A DNA stretch of 64,000 nt from Serinus canaria (Eukaryota; Chordata; Aves; Passeriformes; Fringillidae), in contig NC_066314.1 in NCBI RefSeq assembly GCF_022539315.1, positions 43,089,180 through 43,153,179 of the forward strand, given 5' to 3'. Below, in pieces: positions 15,101 to 26,250 of the stretch (positions are counted from its first letter, which is position 1; the number at the start of each line of letters is the position of its first letter). The notes beneath the pieces were generated by a model, which saw nothing but the letters and a program-made list of their open reading frames with translations, was not told where the DNA came from and did not search any database. The translations under genes were made by a program, and so were the position numbers.

Positions 15101-18100
15101 AGTAGCCCCAGATACTTCTTCATGATAGGAGCAGCTGCAGTGATTGTAACAGAAGCGCTAATAACAACTGGCTACAGTCAGCTTAGAGACCTGTGCCTCA
15201 AATCATGAATGATGAGATCACTGCAGCAATGAAAACAGCAGGGAAAAAAGCACTTTAAAAGATGATATGGGGCAATATTATCCATTCCATTCACATACTC
15301 TGACTGCACTTGACACAGCAATGAGGTGGATTGAATGTCAGCCAAGAAAAAAATTCAGATGCAATTCAATTCCTTACTCGACTGGAGGTACGTGACTTTG
15401 CAACATGGGAAAGAATCAATGTAATAAGTGCTTGAAAGTAAAAGTCACTGGGCTTATTTATTGTCTGTTGCAAAGGCTCCCCTTTTAATACTGGAAATAG
15501 TCACTTTTTGGAAAGAAGTTTACAGCATAAAAACCACACATCTGTGTAAATGTGCTAATAACACACTTTAATTTTATCTTACATTAATAGGTTTTTTTTT
15601 GGTCAAGATGATTCTCATAGGACCTCTGGTGTTGAACTACTGAAGAAACAAAAATACCTTTTCTCTATTCACAAGACACAAGGTTTTCCAATTCTGATTA
15701 CATCTTTAGAGATTCAAAACTTCATCAATGTCTTCTACTCACCATTTGTAATGTGCTAACAGTCATAATTCTAAAGCAAGTCATCTTTTGAACTTACAGA
15801 CCATTTCCACACACACTTTATTAAAGTCAGTTTCCAAGTAATCTGAGGACAGCAAACTGGGAATAATTCTGTATCTTCTGCAACAAATGCTTTACAGCAC
15901 CTATACTGTAACCTTTTCATTGAATTTGAAGAAAGTACTGGGAACAGAGGTCTTGCCACTGCAAGGAAAGCTCCTGCTCTCCTCCTGGGCTGGATGACAG
16001 CCTGCACATAGCAAAGACGCAGGGTGAGGAGCACAGGGCTGCAAGTCAAGCTCAGAGCCCGGCCATCTGCCAGCAGTCGCTCAAGATAGGGAATGCCAAC
16101 TGCGTTTGGAGCGGCCAGCCAGGCTCAGGACTTCATTACAGTCCAAATACACTCTCCTAGCCCCAAGGAGCCATCGATGGTCTCTCCTGAATGACAACAC
16201 AAAGGGTGCATGTGGCAAAAAAGGAGAAGGTCTTTTCCTAAAAGTAACCTATGCCATTTATTCATCATGAAATTTCTTACTGTGCATAGCATGAAGATTG
16301 AATTTTCTTTACTGGAGTTATTTTACTGTTACTCAGCTCTTTCCTATCTCTCACTTCCATTTATTTTCCTGATCTTTCAAATTTTCACTAGCAACTGAGT
16401 TCACTCCCTCCCCTCCCTCTAAGGCATCCAGAATAAGAAATTTAACACTAAAGTCAAAATTGCCGTGACAATTCTCACTCAAGACTCCTGAAGACTTAAG
16501 CAGGCATATTTCTGGGACTGCACCTCTGCAGCTGTGGTATTTCAAGATATGACTTTGCACATTTTTGAGGCTGTAGTAACAAATCAGACTCAAGTCCTAG
16601 ATCATAGGCACATGTGGCAACCTAAGGCACGCACAGCACAGGAGCTGAAGAGCTGATCATCTAACACAAGCAAGCCAAGATTTAATAACTCCAGGCTGGC
16701 TGCAGACACCTTCCAATGCACACATGGAAATACCCAAGCCACCATATGTCTAAGGGGGATCCTTCATAGAAAATCTGGAGTTTCCAGGACTCTTTAGCCC
16801 TCCACCTTTCTTCTCGAGGAGGAAAAGAAACAGTCCCACATCACCACACATCTTTGAAGCAAGTTGTGTGAATTTTGCCAGTGTTTTTTTCTAGAAAAGC
16901 ACAAAGAAAACAAAAGCACCAAGAACAAAATTTATGCACCAGCATAAGTGGGTGCACTTCTCTGCTGTAGTCTGGGGACGTGTCAAGAGCATTGAAAATT
17001 TAACGCAGACGCCAGCCTCATGACTGAGTTCTTACTGCAACTCTGTGATAAATACCAGTTCCACTGTGTTATGAATCACTGCTCCCTATCACACCTGAAA
17101 TACATTCAGATTAGCATGCTGTGCATTCAGGAAGCTGGCTAGGCATCAAAATCTGTAAGATTGGTCTTCTTTATCTTTACTACTTGCAATTCTGAGCACA
17201 AATCATAGTTTAGTTCTGTTTCACAGAAGATAAATGCTACTTCTGTTTTATTTTACCTCATCATCTCTATCACCTACTTGATAACTTGACCTCTTAAACA
17301 AAATAACTGTATTTTTTTTTATCCACTATTTAACACTTTCTAAATTCATTTCATTATAATGGTTCAAACCATTATAAATAACCAGAACCAGAGAGCTTCA
17401 CAGCATTAAACACTAAAATCCATTCACTGTAACAAGGTATGAGGATGCTGTCATTTCCTGTGAGGGCTAACGAGCCTTACTGGAATCACTTAATTACTTT
17501 TTTGTAAAGAGAATGATCACCCATTCGAGGACTTCAATTCACACCATTACAAATTGAGTAGGGGACAGCAGCGCAGCAGGACCAACCAAGTGAGCTAAAG
17601 GACAGAGCTATGTTTTGATAGCTTGCAAGACAGCTACCTGTATCTCCAGTAAGTGACTCCAAATTACTTATGTCTTAAGCTGGAACTGAATTAGGAGAAT
17701 CTGCTGAAAGTACCCCAAAGTTAAGAGCCCTTGCAAAGCGGGGCAAATCAAAGTCGAAACACGATACCGAACGGCCACCACGAGACGTTAATAGGATAAG
17801 GGCCGACAGCTCCGAGCAAGCGTAGCAGTAACCAGGCTGTCCCAGCGTGTACCACCGGTGCCAGTGTCCCTGAGGCCCAGGCTTACTGCTGTGCCTCGGC
17901 CCTCGCCGCGCAGTAGGAAGCCGAGCACGGCGCCACCGCCGCCCTCCCCCGGCCCAAGCACGCCGAGAGCTGCGCCGGGAAGCCGGGGCCTGGCGGAAGC
18001 CCCCGATGAGGAGCCGCAGGGCGGGCAGAATACAGAGGGGGGTGTGCCCGGTGTCTTTCGAGCTCCGGCCACCGAAGGGTGCGCAGATACCAGCGCTCGG

Positions 18101-18494
18101 CAGCACCGGGGGCCGTGGGCTCCGCCGCCGCCCGAGCGATCCCCGCAAAGGGCGCGGGCCCGCGCCCGCCGGGAGGGCCCGGCCGCTCCCGCCGCACGCC
18201 GACAGAGCGGGCGCGGGCCCCCGCGGCGGCGGCGGGAAGCGCCGGGGGCGCGGGCGGACGGCAGCGAGGCGCCCCTCGCCCGGTAGGGGCGGGAGGAGGC
18301 CGGGGAGGCGGCCCTGCCCTAGCGCGGCCCTGCTCCCGGGCACCGGAAGCGGCGCCCGGCGCGGCGCAGCGCTGCTCTCAGCGCGGGACCCCGGCCCGGC
18401 GCGCCCGGCGCTCCCATGGGGGCATGGCGGAGCGGCGCGCGGCGGGCAGGGCGCGCGGCCGTACCTTGATGATCCTGCGGGGCAGCCCGGCCAT
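94..18494 (-). CDS. UBE2N: UBE2N (Ubc13), ubiquitin-conjugating enzyme E2 N, 4 coding exons
   Basis: Spliced CDS on the minus strand: 18465-18494, 1083-1329, 760-900 and 94-134, totalling 459 nt (152 residues plus stop), the family's normal length. Every junction has GT/AG borders and the phase closes. The protein starts [10 protein letters not shown] and ends YAMNNI. It has the HPN motif (H77-P78-N79) and the catalytic Cys87 in GRICLDILK, with the codon at 1099-1101. The product accepts ubiquitin from E1 as a thioester and, paired with a UBE2V1/UBE2V2 partner, builds K63-linked chains with RING E3s such as TRAF6 in NF-kB and DNA-damage signalling (family knowledge). As far as I recall, the sequence is essentially identical to the mammalian protein, as expected for this very conserved E2. 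The start codon context is good (A at -3, G at +4). Confidence 0.97.
135..1082 (-). other. UBE2N: UBE2N introns 3 (135-759) and 2 (901-1082), flanking exon 3
   Basis: Two short introns separated by exon 3 (760-900). Apart from splice signals I recognise no repeat, RNA gene or other coding sequence. Open frames at 335-640 and 624-926 have no family resemblance. Confidence 0.85.
760..900 (-). CDS. UBE2N: UBE2N coding exon 3
   Basis: 141 nt completing D93 and encoding [13 protein letters not shown]... through T139, plus the first base of A140. The acceptor is TTCTTCAG and the donor is ACAG|GTGATG. It encodes the C-terminal half of the UBC domain downstream of the active site. Confidence 0.96.
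1083..1329 (-). CDS. UBE2N: UBE2N coding exon 2
   Basis: 247 nt encoding E11 to K92 plus the first base of D93. The acceptor is a pyrimidine stretch ending TTCTAG, and the donor is AAAG|GTAAGT. The exon carries most of the UBC fold, the HPN motif and Cys87. Reading past the donor gives a false extension beginning GKWDYVFF, which is intron. Confidence 0.96.
2455..2640 (-). mobile_element. CR1 LINE fragment (degenerate)
   Basis: The plus strand reads as the reverse complement of the CR1 3' region: CCAAGGATGGGGCATCCAC, then an ACAACCTGTTTCACTACCTC-like stretch, then CACCCTCACAGTAAAGAA. These are the standard words of CR1 3' ends in birds. It is truncated at both ends and diverged. It lies in the same orientation as UBE2N, within intron 1. 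Confidence 0.8.
4622..4680. repeat. A-rich low-complexity tract (CAAA/CAAAA)
   Basis: An imperfect A-rich stretch of CAAA and AACCAAA words within UBE2N intron 1. It could be the remnant of a retroposon tail, but no element body is visible beside it. Confidence 0.7.
8822..8857. repeat. T-rich (GTTT)n low-complexity tract
   Basis: A T-run followed by GTTT repeats, GGGG and another T-run. It lies about 35 bp before the first solo LTR copy. Confidence 0.75.
8891..9640 (+). mobile_element. Avian ERV solo LTR, degenerate copy 1
   Basis: Homologous along its length to the copy at about 12,634-13,670. Shared words in order are ACTGAG..GTATG near the 5' end, CCAGCTCCAA(A/G)A, a run of AAGAAA and GAAAA before the middle, GTTTAAATTCTGTCTT / GTTTTAAAATTTAGGTTTC, TAATTAATGTGCCCCAAGT versus TTAATTTCCCCAAGTCAAGT, TCTCCCCTGC, and a terminal GCACCTGGCCAAGGTCAGCCCACC. 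The 3'-end words match a solo-LTR family I know from passerine genomes. It is shorter and more diverged than copy 2, and no coding region is present. It lies antisense to UBE2N. The boundaries are approximate and no target-site duplication was confirmed. Confidence 0.7.
10484..10830 (-). mobile_element. CR1 LINE 3' fragment
   Basis: On the plus strand the element begins with the reversed CR1 3' terminus (TCAGAATCACAGAACAGCCT), then GGTTGGAAATGACCTTCAAG, CCTAGTCCAACTCCC, the CATCCACAGC..CCAGTGCCTCACCACCC block and the TTCTTCCTTACATCTAATCTA block. This is the best-preserved CR1 in the window. As usual for CR1 it is truncated at its 5' end (about 10,830), and no target-site duplication was seen. 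Confidence 0.92.
11906..11972. repeat. A-rich (CAAA)n / poly-A tract
   Basis: Runs of up to 19 A interrupted by CAAA and GCAAACAAACAAAC units. A low-complexity tract in UBE2N intron 1. Confidence 0.85.
12634..13670 (+). mobile_element. Avian ERV solo LTR, copy 2 (about 1 kb)
   Basis: This starts near ACTGAGTTTGTATGGCAAGG and ends at GTCAATCCCCCACACCA. The sequence agrees with a large passerine-type solo LTR family that I recognise by its AGAAGCTGCCAGAAGCTTCC block, TATA-like ATATATTTAAGAA at about 12,810-12,822, a central array of degenerate CCCACGCTGGAGCAG-type units (about 12,990-13,290), and a 3' end with TCTCTCCCCTGCTCAG and GTCCAGCCAGGGTCAA. TCTAT flanks both sides (12,629-12,633 and 13,671-13,675), a plausible 5-bp target-site duplication, although the termini are not a clean TG...CA. 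The 247-residue open frame on the opposite strand is incidental. Confidence 0.82.
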
Positions 18495-18660
18495 CTTGTC
18501 TCGTCGGTGCAGGCTCGGGGCGCGCCTCCGCTCGGGGCGCGCGCACGGCCGGAAAGACCCGCGCCGCGCTTCCTGTGGCGCCGCCCTGCGCGCGTGACGC
18601 CGGGAAATGTAGGATAAAGGGATCGGCGTGCGGGGTCCGCGCGGGCACGGGCACAGTGAA
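17860..18660 (-). promoter_or_regulatory. UBE2N: UBE2N CpG-island promoter
   Basis: A sharp switch from AT-rich DNA to about 800 bp dense in G, C and CpG, covering coding exon 1 and extending into intron 1. ETS-like words are visible (CCGGAAG at about 18,344 and CTTCCTG near 18,570), along with GC boxes. There is no TATA box next to the start codon, as expected for a housekeeping promoter. The transcription start must lie above 18,494. Large open frames here on both strands are by-products of the base composition. Confidence 0.85.
18465..18494 (-). CDS. UBE2N: UBE2N coding exon 1
   Basis: This exon encodes residues 1-10 ([10 protein letters not shown]), ending in a complete AAG codon followed by a GTAC... 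donor at 18464-18461. It lies inside the CpG island. The start ATG is the complement of 18492-18494, and its context is AAG before and GCC after. Confidence 0.95.
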
Positions 18661-18799
18661 GCTGCTGTCGGTGGGGCCGTGCTCTGTCAGTGTGAAACGT
18701 CTGCCCGGCCCTGACTGTTAGCTAATGTGAGTGTCCCTAAACCTGTCTCGAAGATATCTTAGGACATCAGTACCTAAAAGATAAGGAGCCACTGATAGA

Positions 18800-19222
18800 G
18801 TCTAGCAAAGGGCCACAAAGGTGATGAGGGGTCTGGCACGTCTCTCTAACGAGGAGAGACTGAGGGAGCTGGGCCTGTTTAGTCTAGAGATAAAAAGACT
18901 GAGAAAAGATCTCATCAGTACATAAAAATATTTCAAAGGTGGACATCAAGAGAATAGTGCTAGACTTTTCAATAGTGCCCAGTGACAGGACAAAGAGCAA
19001 TGGCCATAAACTAAAACACAAGTTCCATCTCAACACAAGGAAGAACTTGAGGCTGAGGGTGGCAGAGCACTGGAACAGGCTGCCTGGGGAGGCTGTAGAT
19101 TCTCCCTCTCGGAGACATTCAAAACCCGCCTGGATGTGTTCCTGTGTCACCTGCTCCTGGTGACCCTGTCTTGGCAGGAGTGTTGGAAATAGGATCTTCC
19201 AGCCCTAACAATTCTGTGATCT
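18800..19222 (+). mobile_element. CR1 LINE 3' fragment
   Basis: Plus-strand CR1: GGCCACAAAGGTGATGAGGG, GAGGAGAGACTGAGGGAGCT, CTGTTTAGTCTAGAGA, a GGCAGAGCACTGGAACAGGC block, GCCTGGATGTGTTCCTGTG, and a terminal CCAGCCCTAACAATTCTGTGA. It lies about 140 bp from the UBE2N CpG island, upstream of the gene. The 3' terminus is intact and the 5' end is truncated. Confidence 0.93.
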
Positions 19223-22200
19223 TTGTCTTAATAACACCTGGTTTGTGAACCTTCTTCTTTCTGAGCAGAAAAAGGAGTATTGTAAATGTTGGAGTATAAT
19301 TACTGTGTGAACACACTAGGACGTTACTACAGCTGCATAGTAATAGTAACATCTAAGAATGTGCATCATTATTTATGGGAAATAGAAGCACAGAAAAATG
19401 AACTAATTTCCTATAGGTTACTCAGCAGGCCAGCAGCGCAGCCAGGAGCAGAACCCTATGTACATATCATTCCCTGTCAAGTGTTTTCTTCCAGTTTAAA
19501 ACAGGACATAATTTCTGTGTACTCTGGTAAAAACTAAAGTTCTCTGGCAATGGCAAATCTAGGAGAAAGACCCCATGACTCCAATACTTATTTAGATATC
19601 AAAGCATCTTCACTGGGCCATACCCTCACGACAAAAGTAATTGGAAAATGATGTATTTTCTTACAGTGCATGCTGAATTACTTCTCTTTCTTTGTTTCTG
19701 CCTTCACCCCTTTTTTTTGGTTTTCTCTTATACACTTCCCACAGAATATTGTTCATTAAAGGACTGGCATACATGGAAGAAAACATGGGCCAAAAGTTTC
19801 TTGGAAGTCTGTGAGATGCAACAACAGAGTGAGGCATGGTTGGCTCAAGTAAATGCTCATTGGTGTTGAATTCAATGGCCCCTTTCAAGAGTCCTAGACC
19901 AGGAACCTTGCTTCAGTCAGAAGCTGCAGCAAGTCAATCTGGCTTACTATGTTTTGACAGCTTTTGTTGCACAAGTGGTCTGTCACATCCTGGAGGTTTT
20001 CGTTATACCTCTCCTTCTGGCTTCTTTTGTGAAAGGGCTTTTGAAGTCCACTTGATCAGGAGAGGGCAGTGAACAAAAACATTGATTTCTGTTGTCATAT
20101 CTACAAAGATTTAGATTGTTCCCCTAAGCCATTTTAGCTCCTAGAAGGACTGCTGCAGAGATCCCTTAGCATCCATATTGGGCTGGAAAAGCCATCCAAA
20201 CTGGCTATTCCAGAATACCAACCGTAGACTGTCACCTGTAGTCCCCATTCAAATGGGCATTCATTCCTATGGCCCAACTCCCCCAAGGCCTGCCTTCACA
20301 GTGGTTATTGAATGTGTAGTTTCATGTCAAGGGCACACCACTTTTTATTTGCTTTGCTGCTAAAGAGGGCTGCTGCCCTCCTCTGCCAAACACTGCTGTT
20401 CCTTGAGCTCACACCATGATCTCACCTAAGATGAGCTGATCAAAAGCACAAATGGCTCCTGGGTGAGCTGCTGTGAACCACAGGCAGCCACACAGCTGTA
20501 CAGGTGAGGCATAAACAAGGACAGGAACCCATGCCTCGGGGTGTGAGAAAAGGACAGTCTATAGTTCCCTGCATTAGGGGTCGTGTGAAACCACATACTT
20601 GAGGTTAAGTTAGACCAAACAGCTGAGTCAATCTCTTAAAATGAGGGCTTCTTTCTTCCCTTCCCCATCTCACTCCTACCTTCCTTCCTTACACATGGCA
20701 TTTTCCCTGCTGTTCATTCTGCTGAGCTGATGCAATACTAACTTGGCACAAAAACAGCCATTCAGTCTATTCTTCTGATGGACTGGTGAATTGGTTTGTC
20801 TTACAGTGGGGCCTGGCAAGCCCCAGACAACAAAAGGTAGTGGGAGTGAAATTGTACCTGTAGTATCCATGAGTAATTAACTCAGCTTTGGATGCCCCTC
20901 AGCCTTTTGGAGAAGCTGCAGGCAGAACTAAGGTACTGTTCCCTTTCCTTGCCCTGTATTCCTGATCCACTCTTGTCATTGATAGTATCTACTGGGGTAT
21001 AGGGTTGTTGTTGGGGTTTTTTTAGCTAAGTTACCCTTCTGACCAGCTCACTGAGGCATCAGAGCTGGCACAAGAGAAGCAGCAGGAAGCAAGGTGAGAT
21101 GGTGCAGGTGTAGGACCATCCCCTCCTGCAGCAGTGTCCTGCTGTGTTGGCTGAGCTGATCTTGTCCCACTGCACAGGCCAGGATGGAGAGCACAGTACT
21201 CCTCCCACAAATCTGTGATTATCACACCATTGCCAGGATTACAGTGGTTCCAAACACAAAGTCAAGCAACCACCTTATTCACCAACAAAGTGTTATATAA
21301 CACTATTATAGGCAGGGAAGGTAAAGAAGTAATTGCAATTAGGCAATTAATACACCCAGAACAATTCAATACAGCTGCTGACCATCTTCCTGTGACAGCT
21401 TCTGCTGTCATCAAATTACCATCAAATTACTCACTGAGTGGGTACATCCAGGCCAGCTGAGCCTGTGGCTGACTAATCTTATTTCCTCCTCCTAGCCCTC
21501 TTTGCAATCTTATAGAAGTTTTACTGTAATTACAACTCTCTTTCAAACCCCAGATTTTTTATTTTTGCATAAAAACATTTCTATATTTTTGCCAAGTATT
21601 GTAGAAAATCTGTTCTACAGCAAAAACCAGATGGATGGATGTACACATACAGAATGAATATTCACAGTCGTATCCAAATTTCTATTAAAAATATTCAGTA
21701 AACCCCAGAGTAATGTCACAAGAGTTGCTATGATGCCTATGTACAAAGGGGGAAACTAAGGCACAAAACTGCAGTGTTTTTCATTTAACAGTAATTGAAA
21801 GTGTCATTGGACAATTTCAGAATTATCTGAACTGGCAGGACTGGGTGAAACTGTCCTGAGAGAAGAAAAAAACCCCACCAGTTATATGTTTTACCAAATT
21901 AGAACATTAAAATGGGGTGTTATGAGTAGGAGCCTTCATTGTAGCAAATAATTTTTGATTTTTTTTCATTAAGTGGCTACTTGAATAGAGACAATATTGT
22001 TTCCTTGAACTATGGTAACCAAAAGGAACACAAATTATTTAGGCTGCATATGACTGCTGAGGCACTGTAGTTTTGTCATCTGTTATTTACAGTTGCAGCT
22101 TCCTCCTTACCAGTAACAGGATGGAGCAGTGATGAGATGGTGTGAGATATGCTAAAGAATAAAGAGGGCCTACTGACATAAGCCTTGATGTTTACTCTGG

Positions 22201-22382
22201 GTGTTTCCAGACTGACTTAAAACAGAAATCTGTCTGTCTACAACATAACTTGAGAAAATTTGAGAATTAAAACCGTAACTAAACTACAGTGTCTCATCAG
22301 AAATTTGATTTCTACATTTATAGGATAATCTCATAGAAATTAAGAGACAGCATTTCAGGAGTAGAGACTCATCAATCCCCAT
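19223..22382. other. Intergenic, nothing recognised
   Basis: Between the CR1 at 18.8-19.2 kb and the LTR at 22.4 kb. Only short unrelated open frames are present, with no splice-bounded conserved protein sequence, RNA gene or repeat family that I can name. Confidence 0.6.
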
Positions 22383-23103
22383 TGTTAAGACACAACCTTT
22401 GCAACGAAACACTGTGGGAACTCAGAACATCACTCCTGATGTCCAGAGCTACCGAGAGAACCCTTGGGGGTCTCGGGGGTCTTGGAATGTTGCCAAAAGC
22501 ACTTGGTGGCTTGATTTTGATCCATCTAGGGATGTGCCATCGACGTATGAGAAGATGGAACCTGTGGGAATTACCCGGGTGTGAATGATGAAGGGAAAAT
22601 GTAGTTATAGGGTAAATTACAGATTTTGGGGTTTCTGTACAGGGGGGTTTAGGGTAAATTACAGATTTTGGGGTTTCTGTACAGGGGGTTATGGAAACAA
22701 GATGGAGGAAACAGGGCATGTCACAAGACTCTTCCTCCTTCTTCTTGTCATCCATCTTCTGCTGTGGTGTTGGCATTTGGGGATTGGTCTGGGGTAAGAA
22801 TGTATCCGGTGACGAGGATGATAGGTATTGGGGATGAAAAGTAAATATGACATATGTAGTTTTTGTTATAAAAGATGTGCCCGCCTTGGGGGTGGCCAGA
22901 GTGCCTTTGGCTGCCATGCTGGTCAGATCCCAGTCGGGCAGAGAAGGGACTTTACAGATAAGATATAATAAACAATTCTGAAGACCGAAAAATCCTGGAG
23001 TCCAGACCCATCTTTTGAGACACAGCCTGCCAGAACCACCCTAAGCGTGTGTGGGGACAGAGACAAACAGCCGGACTCCACAAAACACGTCCATCCATTC
23101 ACA
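22383..23103 (+). mobile_element. Avian ERV solo LTR with TATA and poly(A) signals
   Basis: About 720 bp starting TGTTAAGACACAACC. It carries a 42-bp tandem duplication (22,609-22,650 and 22,651-22,692), a TATA box TATAAAAG at 22,867-22,874 and AATAAA at 22,967-22,972. The order U3 duplication, TATA, about 100 bp, then poly(A) signal is the layout of a retroviral U3-R-U5. The 3' limit (near CATTCACA) is approximate and I could not confirm a target-site duplication. No internal retroviral genes adjoin it. Confidence 0.72.
22609..22692 (+). repeat. 42-bp tandem duplication in LTR U3
   Basis: The unit beginning AGGGTAAATTACAGATTTTG and ending with a G-run is repeated almost perfectly with a 42-bp period. 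It lies about 175 bp upstream of the LTR TATA box. Confidence 0.9.
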
Positions 23104-25702
23104 AATTCAGGTCCACTTCTAGGTATGATTGTGTAGTACCTTGCCAATCTAAAAGGAATTAAAGTAAGCCAAATGCTTATTCCTAGGAATATTTTGAAAC
23201 ATTGTGGTTGCTATGAAAACAATAAATGTGTATTATATTCAGTTTGCCAATGATCTAGCCTGAATAATTTTCCTAAGAAGCAATTTCCTAAATATGCCAC
23301 TGCAGCAAAAGAGCTGCAACAGCCAAGTCCTCATTTTCCATTTCTCAGAAGGGCTCTGTGTGTGTGTGTGCAAGTGCTCACACAAAACCCACGCTAGTGC
23401 AGATGATATCTCTGATTTATAAATTTGTTCTTCTAAAACAGAGCCAACCAACATAGTCCAGCCCTCATCACTACATAGGGTCTGCAGCCTAACTATAGCT
23501 CAGCCATCTGATCAGTTGAAACATTTCCTGGAGAAGTTTGTAACTGACTGTTGGAGTAAGAGCAGGTTGATGGTTTATCTTCAGCAAGAGAGTAACCTAG
23601 GAACAAAATTTCCCACATTTTCAGAGACATGAAGTCCCAGAGGTCTGGAACTGGGCAGTAGTGCCTCCAGAGTATCTCCAGAGGTAACAGAAAGAACAAT
23701 CTTCCTGTTGAGCGAATACAGACTGAGCGACTCTCCCCTTTGCTGTCTACCAGCTGCTGAGGCAGGCAAGGGCCTTGGCAGTTATTAATAACCCCATCTC
23801 CAGACATGCTGGAGAAGTGTGTAGTCACGCTTCTGAGCCGTCCTTAAGCAATTCCCACCTCCCTTTAGAAAGCTGTAATCTGTCAGAACATGCTGCTAAG
23901 AATACACTTGCAGAACATTATGCATCAGGGAGGGGGTAGACCTCATCTACTATCTCCTAAAAATCTTTTTATAGAAACTACCTAAAAATAGCCTGGAAGC
24001 CTAACAGGGTATGTGGTTCAGCTTTTAAAAAATAAAAATAAAAGTTCTGTGGTACCTTCAATTGCAACTTTTCAGAACTAGGATTTAAATTACAAGATTT
24101 GTCATTACAGGGATGTTCTAAAAGTGTACATTTCCAGAATAAATTCCTTACAGAAAAAAGTATGTCATTGAAAACAAGCAGTACAGACTGTAGCTTCAAA
24201 TTAAAGCTTTTGTTGATCTTTACAATCTCGTTAATGAATTAGCTTCTTAGCCATTACCAACTCAATGCCACCAGCCTATAATATCCCACCATTAGGAGAC
24301 TTGTTGGTCATGTTCATCAGGAACATTGGAAACTCTACTTTTTCAAACTTGTGTCCAAGGAGAGCATGCATATCTACAAGTGTATGCAGTCCTCAGGAAG
24401 TACAAATGGCACTGAAGGGTAAAAAATTGTCTTTATTAAAGTGAATAAATTGATGTAGGAAACAGCAATGTAGGAGCACCACAGAAGTCTTATATTGTAA
24501 TCACGACTGGTATACTCAAGCGTATCAAGTTTTAGTATTTTGTATTGGGAGACAATTTCTAAGGGGCTAAGGAGGCTTCTAATTTTTTTTAGGAGTTGCA
24601 GCTCCATATAGAGAAGATTTTTTAAAAGCGTCTTGCACTGGAGAAAGAAACAGGTGAAATTTGCAGTGGTCTTCAATTGTGAAGGGAGTTTATTTCAAGT
24701 TTTCCAATGCACAGCAAAGAGTTTTTGTCTCCTGCATGGGTGAACAATGTCCTTTTGAAAAAACAGCTAAGAATCAGAGTTGTCATCATCATCCCTGAGT
24801 TTAGGCAATCTTTTAAAGAAGCTATGACAATTAAATCCTAAGCATCTTTGAGAAAGTCAGAGAAGCCTTAATTTTACTTAGTATTTCCAAGGAAGGAAAT
24901 GGAGGCCTAATGCACTTGCCAGAGGTTCACACACAAACACTCACAAGTAGCACACATTGCTTTTGCATACAGGTGTGTCACACTGCAACTGACCAGGAGA
25001 AAGTCAAGAATCCTGAGCAGTTCCCACGTTGTCACAAACTGCTCCTGAAAAAACTGACTTTGAAATAACTCTGTTTACCCCCCCCCATGCCTATGAACAA
25101 GGTATTCCTGAAGCTCACTCTTTAAATGAAAATTAATTCCTTTCTTTTAATTTCCAGAGTGCACTTCTTTCAGAGAGTTTATTGCCTTTTTTTGTTTCAG
25201 CACTGTCCTTGAGTTTAAAATCCTCAAAGTGTTTTATTTGTCCATCAGTAGAACCACTGTCTTGCTTGTATTGGATGATTGCTTTGTTGTATAGGATGCT
25301 GCCCTCATCCTACACAGTACAAGGATTTCCTTGTGGGAATCATGAGCTAGTACACAGCAGAAAATAGTTCTTGCTTCTGTTTGGTGCATAAGCCCACATC
25401 AGATGCTTCTGTATCTGCACACACAAACTTGCTGCAATTACAAAGTGAGTTTATCTCCACAAATCTGGGGGAGCTTTGTAGTGGAGCTGTGATTTCTCAC
25501 CTTGGTTGCATCTCTCTAAGTAGTATGTAAAACATTTTGGCCCATCTCTGCCCCCTTTTTCTATGGTGTAATGAATCTAATATTGCAGGGAGCCCCAAAA
25601 TGGAGGTGTTCCATCTTCCTTTGTATAGAAAAATACTTAAGAAGAAACCTTTGTCAGCACTACTGAGAGTGATCAACTCTTGACTACTGATTTCTGGCTA
25701 TA
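23104..25702. other. Intergenic, nothing recognised
   Basis: AT-rich sequence between two LTRs, with a short (GT)n run near 23,358-23,369 and a C-run near 25,078-25,086. No gene, RNA or named repeat was recognised. Confidence 0.6.
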
Positions 25703-25794
25703 CTTCTTGTAGAAAACAGGGCCGGGAGATCAACTCTTTTAAGAAGGCCTTTATTAAAAACAGCTCTGGGTGGGGAATCTGAGAGGTTGTACAC

Positions 25795-25830
25795 GCTGCC
25801 GCTGCCGCTGCCGCTGCTGCTGCTGCTGCT
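25795..25830 (+). repeat. (GCTGCC)3(GCT)6 short tandem repeat
   Basis: Three GCTGCC hexamers followed directly by six GCT triplets, inside the solo LTR. Confidence 0.95.
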
Positions 25831-26159
25831 GGACCAGGCTGAGGAGGAGGAGTGCAGCTTTGTCTCTCATCTGCTTCTCGGCAAAGCTTAGGTCTTCTAT
25901 TCTCAGAAGAGCCCTAAGGAAAACGCTGAGGGATCATAGTCTAGGGGTCTCATCTAAGCTGGGTGCCATTTAAATTATGGTGGCAGAACGGAATCCAGCT
26001 CTGGTCACTGGTGGGTGATCTCGTGTGGTTCTGCTGGGTTAAAGTCAGTTTATGTGTTGCTTTGTTGTTTTTGAGAGGGTTCATACAGTACGGTCAGACT
26101 CTCATTAAAATTCAGCCAGGGTGCAAGTCCTTCTGGGAGCATGGGAAGTGGTTCCCCAC

Positions 26160-26250
26160 GGAAAGGGATACAACTCCGGGGCAAGACGGAAAGGGGTACA
26201 AATACAGAGTATGATGGGAAAAGGATACAAATACAGGGTAAGACTGAAAG
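26160..26250 (+). repeat. 28-29 bp tandem repeat, about three units
   Basis: Units start near 26,160, 26,188, 26,217 and (partial) 26,245. Each begins GGAAA(A/G)GG(A/G)TAC with diverged tails. Located in the solo LTR. Confidence 0.8.

Larger units (their letters stand above)
1330..18464 (-). other. UBE2N: UBE2N intron 1 (about 17.1 kb)
   Basis: A long AT-rich intron between coding exons 2 and 1. It holds two CR1 fragments (about 2,455-2,640 and 10,484-10,830), two related solo LTRs (about 8,891-9,640 and 12,634-13,670), and A-rich tracts at about 4,622-4,680 and 11,906-11,972. I see nothing recognisable at about 2,650-8,820, 9,650-10,480, 10,840-12,630 or 13,680-17,850. The long first intron matches the general structure of the gene in other vertebrates. 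Confidence 0.85.

Noticed and set aside
17675..18617. Overlapping long frames on both strands (100-222 residues)
   Set aside because: Arg/Ala/Pro/Gly-rich translations of a CpG island, where stop codons are rare; none resembles a known protein.
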